A stretch of DNA of 13,035 bases from Thermocaproicibacter sp036741535 (GTDB taxonomy: Bacteria; Bacillota; Clostridia; Oscillospirales; Acutalibacteraceae). The translations under genes were made by a program, and so were the position numbers. Location: positions 1 to 13,035 of the forward strand of contig DAINSB010000056.1 in assembly GCA_036741535.1 (NCBI GenBank), read 5' to 3'. The notes under the pieces are model-generated. The model saw only the letters and a list, made by a program, of their open reading frames with translations. It ran no database searches and had not been told where the DNA came from. Shown here piece by piece: positions 6,110 to 12,070 of this stretch (position 1 is the first letter of the stretch; each line of letters begins with the position of its first letter).

Positions 6110-6979
6110 TCATTCCTCTTCCAGGTTTTTGAGCTGGTCGAGCTCCGCCTGCGTGACGCCGGAACGCGAGCTTTTCAGCATGTGGACCTCTCTGGCTTTG
6201 AACACCACAGGCGACGCGTCCGGGGCGGAATCGAGGCGGACGGTGACGCTGGCGGTCAGCAGATTGTGGTCGGTTACGGTGCCCCGCCCCTTCGGGGTCA
6301 TGACGACGGAGTTGATGCCCGGCACGAGGCGCAGCATCTCCTGGTAGCTTTCCTGCTCATATTTCAGGCAGCACATCAGCCGCCCGCAGATGCCGGAGAT
6401 CTTGACCGGGTTGAGCGACAGGCCCTGCTCTTTCGCCATCTTGATGGAGACCGGCTGGAAGCCGCCGAGGAACGTCGAGCAGCAGAACGGCCTGCCGCAG
6501 ACGCCGATGCCGCCGAGCATCTTCGCCTCGTCGCGCACGCCGATCTGCCGCAGCTCGATCCGGGTGCGGAAAACCGAGGCCAGGTCCTTGACCAGCTCGC
6601 GGAAATCGACGCGCCCGTCGGCGGTGAAATAAAACAGGATCTTGGAATTGTCGAACGTATATTCCACGTCCACAAGCTTCATCTCCAGCTTGTGGGCCGC
6701 GATTTTGCGCAGGCAGATCTGGAACGCGCTCTTTTCTTTTCTGTGGTTCCCCGCCACCTTTTTCAGGTCGTCCGCCGTCGCGACACGGATCAGTTTGCGC
6801 AGGGGCTGCACCAGCTTTTCGCTGCCGATCTGGCGGTTCTCCATCGCGATCTCGCCGCATTCCACCCCGCGGGCCGTCTCCACGATCACCCGATCGCCCT
6901 TTTTCAGAACGTTTCCATCCGGATCGAAATAGTAGACTTTTCCCACGTTTTTGAACCTTACTCCAATGACTTCAGCCAT
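6110..6979 (-). CDS. ricT: RicT (YaaT), PSP1-domain Fe-S protein of the RNase Y specificity complex
   Basis: 289-aa cytosolic PSP1-domain protein. In B. subtilis RicT forms the Y-complex with RicA (YmcA) and RicF (YlbF), carries [4Fe-4S] clusters, and steers RNase Y in mRNA maturation, affecting sporulation, competence and biofilm. Visible here are the N-terminal VGVRFKNVGKVYYF-like strand region, the YTFDNSKILFYFTADGRVDFRELVKDLA core (107-134), and the two cysteine groups CGRPFCC (161-167) and CGRLMCC (198-204) that supply cluster ligands. SD GGGAGGGA lies directly before the ATG. It follows holB by 33 bp in the darA-holB-ricT order known from Firmicutes. RicA and RicF are not in this window. 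Confidence 0.95.
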   Translation of the reverse strand: MAEVIGVRFKNVGKVYYFDPDGNVLKKGDRVIVETARGVECGEIAMENRQIGSEKLVQPLRKLIRVATADDLKKVAGNHRKEKSAFQICLRKIAAHKLEMKLVDVEYTFDNSKILFYFTADGRVDFRELVKDLASVFRTRIELRQIGVRDEAKMLGGIGVCGRPFCCSTFLGGFQPVSIKMAKEQGLSLNPVKISGICGRLMCCLKYEQESYQEMLRLVPGINSVVMTPKGRGTVTDHNLLTASVTVRLDSAPDASPVVFKAREVHMLKSSRSGVTQAELDQLKNLEEE

Positions 6980-7012
6980 GTTTCCCTCCCTGTCTTTTCA
7001 GAAATTGCGGAC

Positions 7013-7879
7013 CTACCGCCCCGCCGCCTCGCGCAGGTGCGCACACCAGCACGTAGCGAGCAGCGCGGGGTTCGCATTGCGGTCCAGCGCGCCGATGGCG
7101 TCGCGGGTCCCGTCCATCATCTCCATAAGGCCGCGGCGCGTCAGGCCGCCGCCCAGCGCCTCCGCCGCCTGCCGCCGCCCGGAAAGGCACACGCCCCCCG
7201 AGCGCAGCGCCAGCGCGTCGCGCAGCAGAACGGAAAACTGCCGCATCCATCCCCGCAGCTTCGCGCGGTCCTTGTCTCCCTCCGCCAAAGCGAACAGAAG
7301 CTCCGCCTCCCCCGAAGACAGCACGGCCCGCGCGATCTGCTCCGCCTTTTCCCAGTCGCCGGAGAGCGCCTCGTCCTCCAGCGGAAAGACCTGCGCGCGG
7401 GAACGGACGGTCGGCAAAAGCGACGCGGCGCTCGCCGTGGTCAGAAGGAACAGCACGTCTTCCGGCGGCTCCTCCAGGATCTTCAGCAGGGCGTTCTGCG
7501 AAATCTCGGACATGTTCTGCACCCCGAGCAGCACAAACACCTTGCAGCGGGCCTCGTTCGGCTTCACATACGCCGCCGAGCGGATCCCGCGGATCGCGTC
7601 GACGGGGAATGCGCGCGGATTTTCGTCGCCGTCGAACGTCAGAATATCCGGGTGCGAACCGGCCGCGGCGCGGACGCAGCCGGCGCACACGCCGCACGGC
7701 CGCTCCTCCTGCGACAGGCAGACCGCGGCTTTCGCGATCGCCCCGGCGAGCGCCTTCGCCCGCGCGGGCGAAGAAGACTCCAAAATCAGCGCATGGGGCA
7801 GCCGGTCCCGCTCAAAAGCCCGGCACAGGGCTTCTTCGCTCTCCTCCGGCAGCCCGAGGCCTCCCAGTTTCCAGTTCAT
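7013..7879 (-). CDS. holB: DNA polymerase III delta prime subunit (clamp loader)
   Basis: 288-aa subunit of the clamp loader that opens and loads the beta sliding clamp at replication forks. The zinc module is C54, C62, C65 and C68 (CGVCAGC). The clamp-loader motif ALLKILEEPP (130-139) and the SRC-type sensor RSRAQ (159-163) are clear. The P-loop is degenerate: where the family has GxxGxGKK this protein has ESSSPARAK (34-42), lacking the glycines and the aligned lysine, so ATP binding is unlikely. E. coli delta prime also does not use ATP. The protein is somewhat shorter than the usual 320-330 aa. The ATG overlaps the darA stop by 4 bp (ATGA), indicating coupling. Confidence 0.93.
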   Translation of the reverse strand: MNWKLGGLGLPEESEEALCRAFERDRLPHALILESSSPARAKALAGAIAKAAVCLSQEERPCGVCAGCVRAAAGSHPDILTFDGDENPRAFPVDAIRGIRSAAYVKPNEARCKVFVLLGVQNMSEISQNALLKILEEPPEDVLFLLTTASAASLLPTVRSRAQVFPLEDEALSGDWEKAEQIARAVLSSGEAELLFALAEGDKDRAKLRGWMRQFSVLLRDALALRSGGVCLSGRRQAAEALGGGLTRRGLMEMMDGTRDAIGALDRNANPALLATCWCAHLREAAGR

Positions 7880-8199
7880 ATCTTCTCAAAACGCTCCACA
7901 TTCAAAACGAACACGGTGGAACCGCCCACCGTGACCTCCACCGGATAGGCGTTGAACATGCCCATGTCCATGGTGGTGTTGCTCGGGACCACCTGCGTGC
8001 GCCGGCGGCTCTGCTTCCGGATGATCTCGAGGACCCGATCGACCTTGCCGTCGTCGGTGCCCACGATGAACGTGGTGTTGCCGGATTTCAGGAATCCCCC
8101 CGTGGTGGCGAGTTTCGTGACGGCAAACCCGTCTTTCGTCAGGGCAGCCGACACCAGGCCGCTGTCCTCGCTGCTCACAATGGCCATTACCAGTTTCAT
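7876..8199 (-). CDS. darA: Cyclic di-AMP-binding PII-like protein DarA (YaaQ/PstA)
   Basis: 107-aa PII-like trimer that binds the second messenger c-di-AMP in Bacillus, Listeria and Staphylococcus; its downstream target is not settled. Seen here are the N-terminal KLVMAIVSSEDS strand, the ligand-pocket stretch TKLATTGGFLKSGNTT (28-43), the GTDDGKV turn (47-53) and the terminal VTVGGSTVFVLNVERFEKI strand pair. It differs from the true PII encoded at 2148-2501 in lacking the B-loop GDGKIF. SD GGGAGGG is at 8208-8214. In Bacillus tmk precedes it and yaaR follows it; here the 114 bp upstream hold no gene and holB follows directly. I saw no convincing promoter in that gap. Confidence 0.95.
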   Translation of the reverse strand: MKLVMAIVSSEDSGLVSAALTKDGFAVTKLATTGGFLKSGNTTFIVGTDDGKVDRVLEIIRKQSRRRTQVVPSNTTMDMGMFNAYPVEVTVGGSTVFVLNVERFEKI

Positions 8200-8313
8200 C
8201 GAAAAATCCCTCCCGGCGCCCGGTCCCGCCCGTGCCGCCCGCTGCCGGACGGCGAAAGCATCGGCCCGCTTTCCTCTGGTCCCGCTCTATTAATATGCTG
8301 CGTTCCGATCATT

Positions 8314-9612
8314 TTATTTTAGCACCTTTATCTGAAAAAAGCCATAGCCGCGCAAAAAGTCGACCGCCTCTTTCGCGATGCGCTCCCCCGGCATGACCGC
8401 GGGCACGCCCGGCGGACACGGGCAAGCCGCTTCCGCGGCGATCTCCCCGCAGGCGTTCTGCAGGGAGACGGTCTTTGTCTCCGTCAGCAGCGCCTCGCGC
8501 AGGGGCACGGCGGCCGGCGTGATCGGCGGGAACGGCGCGCGGACACGGTCCGCCTCGTGGGAAAACGGCGCGCCCGCCGGAAGGGACAGCACGGCTTTTT
8601 TCAGGCGCATGAAATCCTCCTCCCCGTTGAACGGCGACGGGATCAGGACGACGAAAGAGGAATCCGCGTACTCCGGCTCGACACCCGCCGCGCGGAACCG
8701 CTCCGCGGCCTGCGTGCCCGTCAGGCCGATGGAGGAAACATCCAGCGCGATGCGGGTCGGGTCGCAGGACCCCTCCGGCAACGCGATCCCTTTCGACACC
8801 GCCGCGCGGCGGATGTCTTCTGCGGCCCCCTGCAAGCTGACAAACGCGTCCGGGTGCGTCTCGAGCCATTCGCGCGCGAGGTCCAGCGAGGCCATGACCG
8901 GATAGGCCGGGCTGGTGGAACCGAACAGGGCCATGGCGCTCTTCGCCCCGGCGGCGTACGCCCCGTCGCCGATCTGCAGCCACGCGCCGCCGGTCAGCAC
9001 GCCGAGCGTCTTGTGCGCGGAATCGGCGGTCATGGACGCGCCGAGAAAAAGCGGATGCAGCTTCGGCCGGGTGAACATCAGGTGCGTGCCGTGCGCATTG
9101 TCCACCAGCAGAGGGATGCCGTGCGCGCGGCACCGCGCCGCGACGGCGGGGATGTCGAGCAGCCGGCCGTAGTAGTCGGGGCTCGTAACGTACACCGCGC
9201 GGATCTCCGGATGCCTGTCCACTTCGGCGGCGATGTCCCCGGGCATCGCCCAGACCGGCTCGATCCCCAGAAGGGCCATGGCGTTGACCGCCGAGCGATG
9301 CACTACGCGCGAACACAGCACGCGGCCGCCCTGCGGCGCGGCGAGGCGCAGCATGGCCTGGATGCACAGCGTGCATCCGCCCGCCGAAAAGCAGGTCCGC
9401 GCCGCGCCGAACAGCGCCGCGGCCCTTTTTTCCGCTTCCAGGATCGGCCCGGAGGCCTCGAACAGGCTGTCGGTGTCCGGCAGCTCGGTAAAATCAAGGG
9501 CGTACAGGTCCGGCGGCAAAGCGCGCGGGCTGTTTTTGTGGCCGGGCGTGTGGAACGACGCGCGGCCTTTTTCGCGGTGGCGCACCAGCGCGGAATACAG
9601 CGGTGCGGACAA
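8314..9612 (-). CDS. Orn/Lys/Arg decarboxylase family PLP enzyme (YaaO-like)
   Basis: Fold-type I PLP enzyme of the Orn/Lys/Arg decarboxylase family, 432 aa from the chosen start. Motifs: HTPGHK (21-26), a phosphate-binding AGGCT stretch (about 77-81), VDNAHGTH (170-177; most relatives have D-E-A-H) with the PLP aspartate D171, and the Schiff-base lysine K201 in SAHKT (198-202). A shortened C-terminal domain with CPCPPGVPAVMPGE is typical of the yaaO group. The substrate (arginine, lysine or ornithine) cannot be told. I place the start at TTG 9612, 9 nt after GGGGG. The frame stays open to TTG 9675, but that extension would translate an intrinsic terminator and give a cysteine-rich peptide unlike the family. 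Expression is probably gated by that hairpin. Confidence 0.85.
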   Translation of the reverse strand: MSAPLYSALVRHREKGRASFHTPGHKNSPRALPPDLYALDFTELPDTDSLFEASGPILEAEKRAAALFGAARTCFSAGGCTLCIQAMLRLAAPQGGRVLCSRVVHRSAVNAMALLGIEPVWAMPGDIAAEVDRHPEIRAVYVTSPDYYGRLLDIPAVAARCRAHGIPLLVDNAHGTHLMFTRPKLHPLFLGASMTADSAHKTLGVLTGGAWLQIGDGAYAAGAKSAMALFGSTSPAYPVMASLDLAREWLETHPDAFVSLQGAAEDIRRAAVSKGIALPEGSCDPTRIALDVSSIGLTGTQAAERFRAAGVEPEYADSSFVVLIPSPFNGEEDFMRLKKAVLSLPAGAPFSHEADRVRAPFPPITPAAVPLREALLTETKTVSLQNACGEIAAEAACPCPPGVPAVMPGERIAKEAVDFLRGYGFFQIKVLK

Positions 9613-9630
9613 GGTTTCCAGCCCCCTTTT

Positions 9631-9702
9631 AAAAAAGCAGGCTAAGGGCCTGCACGCAAGTTTACACGCAGCCAATTGAGTGCTCAGGTCACAGGCAGGC
9701 CC
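9631..9702 (-). terminator. Attenuator-like terminator with competing upstream helix, before the decarboxylase
   Basis: On the minus strand GCAGGC (9653-9648), loop CCTTA, GCCTGC (9642-9637) and TTTTTT (9636-9631) make a perfect 6-bp intrinsic terminator. It ends 18 nt before the decarboxylase TTG, leaving no room for a promoter behind it. Upstream, GGGCCTGC (9702-9695) is exactly complementary to GCAGGCCC (9653-9646), which contains the 5' arm of the terminator. The two helices exclude each other, the layout of a transcription attenuator. Ligand or factor unknown. The structure may also serve as the distal terminator of the LCP gene. Confidence 0.6.
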
Positions 9703-9783
9703 CGCCGGACCGGATCGTGCTCATGGTGCGCAAAAGAGGCTTTGTGATTTTTCTCACTCCTTGCCCCGGGAATGCACGCAAGT
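9651..9783. repeat. 11-bp direct repeat flanking the attenuator region
   Basis: TGCACGCAAGT occurs at 9651-9661 and again at 9773-9783, exact over 11 bp, with 111 bp between. The first copy overlaps the 5' arm of the terminator hairpin. No inverted terminal repeats are seen inside the copies, so a small transposon is not supported. Confidence 0.5.
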
Positions 9784-9793
9784 CCCTGCGAGC

Positions 9794-9827
9794 AAACCGA
9801 AAGTGCAGGCTGCGGCCGCGCAGGCAC
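9794..9827 (-). terminator. Weak terminator-like hairpin after the LCP gene
   Basis: On the minus strand GTGC-CTGCG (9827-9819) pairs with CGCAG (9814-9810) and, after a 3-nt bulge, GCAC (9806-9803), around the loop CGGC. TTTCGGTTT follows. It lies 9 nt past the LCP stop codon. The interrupted stem and broken T tract make partial read-through likely, which would feed transcription into the decarboxylase leader. Confidence 0.4.
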
Positions 9828-9835
9828 CCCGCCGC

Positions 9836-10852
9836 CTACTGGTAGACCTTGTCCGGCAGGTCGCTCTCGTAGAGGAACGATGCGAGGCTCTGCTTGCATT
9901 TGTCGAGGTCCGGCACGAGCACCTCGCCGACAGACAGGGCTTCCGGCTGGAATTCTCCGTCGCCGGGGACGCGGTGCCCGCTGACCGGATAATTGAGATA
10001 CGTCAGCGAATTCTGCGCCATCGAGACGACCTCGTTCTTCGTCATGTTGGTGGTCACGAGCGGCAGCGTGTCGGAAAGGGCGCTGAGAACGGTCGGCAGG
10101 TTCGACGTTTTCATCTTCGAGACGATGCTTTCAAAGACCTTGCGCTGGCGCTGCGTGCGCTCGTAATCGTCCCCGATGGCGCGGATGCGCGAATAATAGA
10201 GAGCCTGCGCGCCGCTCAGATTATAGGTGCCGGCGGTCAGGTTGTGTCTTCTGTCGTCGGAATACGCGTTGACGAGCTTCGCCTCGCCCGAGGTCAGCGT
10301 GATGGTGACGCCGCCGAGGCGGTCGATGATCTTCGGGAACGCCTTGAAGTCGATGATGACGAAGCGGTCAACATCGACGCCGAAATTCGCCTCGATGGTG
10401 GAAACGACGCCTTCCGCGCCGCTCACCTGGCCCCCGTTGAAGCTGTACGCCGCGTTGAGCTTGTTGCTGCCGCGGCCCGGGATCGCGACGTACAGATCGC
10501 GCATAAACGAGGTGCTCTTCAGCTTTTTATGGCGCGTGTCGACCGAAACGAGCATCATGCTGTCGCTGCGGCCCGTGTCCCGCGCCTGGTAATCGTCCAC
10601 GCCGAGGAGGAGGATATTGGTGACGGCGTCGTCGTGGTAAAGGCCGCCGAGCATACCGGATTTGGCGCTTTCGGTCGCGCCGCTCTGGGTGCCGTCGAAC
10701 AGGGGGCCGGTCTGCGCTTTCGGCTCCGGCACATAGTTGATCTTGCCGAGCAGATGATCGGTATAGACAAAACCGGAGCCCACGACCAGAAACAAAAGGC
10801 TGACAATCAGAATGGCCACGTTGCGCAAAAGCGCCGTCTTGGTTTTTTTCAC
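9836..10852 (-). CDS. LytR-CpsA-Psr (LCP) family cell-wall glycopolymer ligase
   Basis: Membrane-anchored extracellular enzyme, 338 aa, of the family that transfers wall teichoic acid or other glycopolymers from the lipid carrier to peptidoglycan. A short cytoplasmic KKTKTALLRN is followed by one membrane helix (about 11-30) and then the LCP domain: LLLGVDD (81-87), the GRSDSMMLVSVD strand (94-105), FMRDLYV (116-122), KLNAAYSFNGG (131-141) and the arginine cluster YYSRIRAIGDDYERTQRQR (219-237), with R222 and the later arginines binding pyrophosphate in the family. The start is GTG 10852, with SD AAGGA just upstream; an in-frame ATG 60 bp earlier (10912) lacks a good SD and would add a non-hydrophobic extension. 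A long leader and promoter lie upstream. Confidence 0.9.
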   Translation of the reverse strand: MKKTKTALLRNVAILIVSLLFLVVGSGFVYTDHLLGKINYVPEPKAQTGPLFDGTQSGATESAKSGMLGGLYHDDAVTNILLLGVDDYQARDTGRSDSMMLVSVDTRHKKLKSTSFMRDLYVAIPGRGSNKLNAAYSFNGGQVSGAEGVVSTIEANFGVDVDRFVIIDFKAFPKIIDRLGGVTITLTSGEAKLVNAYSDDRRHNLTAGTYNLSGAQALYYSRIRAIGDDYERTQRQRKVFESIVSKMKTSNLPTVLSALSDTLPLVTTNMTKNEVVSMAQNSLTYLNYPVSGHRVPGDGEFQPEALSVGEVLVPDLDKCKQSLASFLYESDLPDKVYQ

Positions 10853-11204
10853 AAAATCATTCCTTCGCAGTGCCAGCGGCGTGTCGCCGCGGCCAAGCCC
10901 GCCGTTTGGCACGGAGAAAATTTTCAGCTTTCTTTATTAGGCGGGGAAGTCCCGGGAAACTCCCGGCACCCGAATCGGCGCTTACGGCTGACCCCCGGCT
11001 ATGGCTTTCAGCAGTATGGTTGCCTGTACCTTGTCCCAGAAAAGCCCCGATCGACAGAATCCGCACCGGCGGAGCGGCGCGCGGTTTCGGCCCGGCCTGC
11101 GGGGTTACAGTCGGCCCCTCGCAGGCTCAGCCCGCCCCGGGGCGTGTGCAGGATAAGGTCACAGACAAAAAATTTAATCCGTCTTTAATATTGCCAGAAT
11201 CAAT
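10853..11204 (-). promoter_or_regulatory. Long structured 5' leader of the LCP gene, no known riboswitch recognised
   Basis: About 350 nt of GC-rich non-coding RNA would lie between the promoter and the GTG. Visible helices on the minus strand: GCCTGC with GCAGGC enclosing GGGG/CCCC (about 11127-11095); a long-range 6-bp closing helix GGCGGG (near 11136) with CCCGCC (near 10943); CCGGGA with TCCCGG (near 10972-10953); and, close to the SD, GTGCCA with TGGCAC enclosing GCGGCG-aca-CGCCGC (about 10914-10870). A closed multi-helix domain followed by a separate hairpin near the ribosome binding site suggests a cis-regulatory RNA. I compared it by eye with c-di-AMP (ydaO), cobalamin, T-box, glmS and c-di-GMP motifs without a match. 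No convincing ORF fits either strand. Confidence 0.45.
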
Positions 11205-11210
11205 GCATTC

Positions 11211-11239
11211 ATTATATATCAAGTCAGGTTGAAAGTAAA
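11211..11239 (-). promoter_or_regulatory. Sigma-A promoter of the LCP gene
   Basis: On the minus strand TTTACT (11239-11234), 17 bp, TATAAT (11216-11211): a perfect -10 with a 4/6 -35. Transcription would start near 11204, which makes the leader about 350 nt. The surrounding bases are AT-rich, in contrast to the GC-rich leader. Confidence 0.65.
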
Positions 11240-11288
11240 ATGAAAAAAAGTGTCAAATTTAGGTCCATAGAGGGGAAGCCCGCGCCGG

Positions 11289-11870
11289 TCATTCCTGCTC
11301 GTCGAGCGTGAGGCTGTACGACGGAAGAAACTCCCGCAGAAAACAGTCCGCCTCCGGCAGATGCATGGCTTCGACGGTCGCTCGGAGGGATTCTTCCGCG
11401 CTGCTGAACTCCGCGTTGCCCATGCGCTTTTCCTCCACGCACTTGATCATGGCGGAGATCTTGTCGGCCGCCTTTACGATTCTGAGCAGTTCGCCGTCCG
11501 CTTCCTCCCCCGCGCCCAGAAGCGGCGCGTAGGTGCCCCGCAGGTCTTCCGGCAAAAAGGAGAGCAGGCGCCCCTTCGCCTCCTCTTCGACCTCCCGGTA
11601 GGCGGATCGGATCTTTTTGCTGTGGTATTTGACGGGCGTCGGCATGTCGCCGGTCATGATCTCGCCGGCGTCGTGAAAAAGCGCGAGGGTGGCGGCGCGC
11701 TCGGCGTCCACGTGCCCGCCGAAGCGCGCGTTTTTCAGCACGGCCAGCGCGTGGGCGATGACCGCCGTCTCAAAGCTGTGCTCGCAGAGGTTTTCCGGTC
11801 TCGTGTTGCGCATCAGGCCCCAGCGGTTGATGTTTTTCATCCGCGACAGCATGGCAAAAAAATGATACAT
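11289..11870 (-). CDS. yfbR: 5'-deoxynucleotidase, HD-domain (YfbR type)
   Basis: Cytosolic HD-domain phosphohydrolase, 193 aa, that removes the 5' phosphate of deoxyribonucleoside monophosphates in a metal-dependent way (E. coli YfbR), helping to balance dNTP pools. The metal ligands H31, H66, D67 and D136 are all present. The N-terminal HFFAMLSRMKNINRWGLMRN (with R16 and W17), GEIMTGDMPTPVKY (69-82) and the C-terminal PSYSLTLDE match the family from end to end, so the assignment is firm. A purine-rich AAAAGGGGGAAG precedes the ATG, rather far away (about 12 nt). It is monocistronic, with its own promoter; no clear terminator was seen between it and the LCP promoter. Confidence 0.93.
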   Translation of the reverse strand: MYHFFAMLSRMKNINRWGLMRNTRPENLCEHSFETAVIAHALAVLKNARFGGHVDAERAATLALFHDAGEIMTGDMPTPVKYHSKKIRSAYREVEEEAKGRLLSFLPEDLRGTYAPLLGAGEEADGELLRIVKAADKISAMIKCVEEKRMGNAEFSSAEESLRATVEAMHLPEADCFLREFLPSYSLTLDEQE

Positions 11871-11896
11871 GAAGCGTTTCTTCCCCCTTTTCTTCC

Positions 11897-11925
11897 ATCA
11901 TAGCCCGCTTTGCGCCGCCGGGCAA
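11897..11925 (-). promoter_or_regulatory. Sigma-A promoter of yfbR
   Basis: On the minus strand TTGCCC (11925-11920), 17 bp, TATGAT (11902-11897). The transcript would begin at about 11890, giving a leader of only about 20 nt that contains the purine-rich SD. Confidence 0.55.
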
Positions 11926-11958
11926 GATGAAAAACTGAAAAGAAAACATTTTTATACA

Positions 11959-11986
11959 TTGTTTGGACAAAACATTATGATATAAT
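11959..11986 (+). promoter_or_regulatory. Extended -10 promoter of the yfhO-type gene
   Basis: TTGTTT (11959-11964), 16 bp, TATAAT (11981-11986), with an extended -10 TG at 11978-11979. A short inverted repeat TGTTT-N5-AAACA (11960-11974) overlaps the -35 and spacer and could be an operator, though five base pairs is weak evidence. The leader would be about 78 nt. Confidence 0.6.
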
Positions 11987-12020
11987 ATGGTAATAAAATT
12001 TTCATCTTGTCCTTTCCCTT

Positions 12021-12056
12021 TCTAATATCTGAATCTCTAATTTCCAATCCTCTAAT
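12021..12056 (+). repeat. 15-bp spaced TCTAAT repeats in the yfhO leader
   Basis: TCTAAT occurs at 12021, 12036 and 12051, exactly 15 bp apart, in a pyrimidine-rich low-complexity tract (12001-12056). The first two 15-bp units match at 10 positions, so it looks like a decayed tandem repeat. It ends at the SD GGGAGG (12058-12063). Confidence 0.5.
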
Positions 12057-12070
12057 TGGGAGGCGGCGCA

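Noticed and set aside
6050..7948. Long plus-strand open frame (632 codons) opposite ricT and holB
   Set aside because: It runs antisense across two motif-verified genes and their spacer; its composition (Arg, His, Ala, Gln) is that of a GC-rich shadow frame.
9719..9770. Small peptide gene on the minus strand (GTG or ATG start, about 11-22 codons) upstream of the decarboxylase
   Set aside because: The AAGGAG is not correctly spaced from either start, and the region is better explained as leader RNA; a leader peptide is not excluded.
10930..11160. Possible c-di-AMP (ydaO), cobalamin, glmS or T-box RNA in the LCP leader
   Set aside because: Short matches (such as GTCAGC..GTAAGCG or CAGCCGTAAG) were seen, but the other invariant elements of each family are missing.
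9680..11188. Long plus-strand open frame (502 codons) opposite the LCP gene
   Set aside because: Antisense to the LCP domain, no recognisable domain and no SD; it crosses the leader and the intergenic hairpins.
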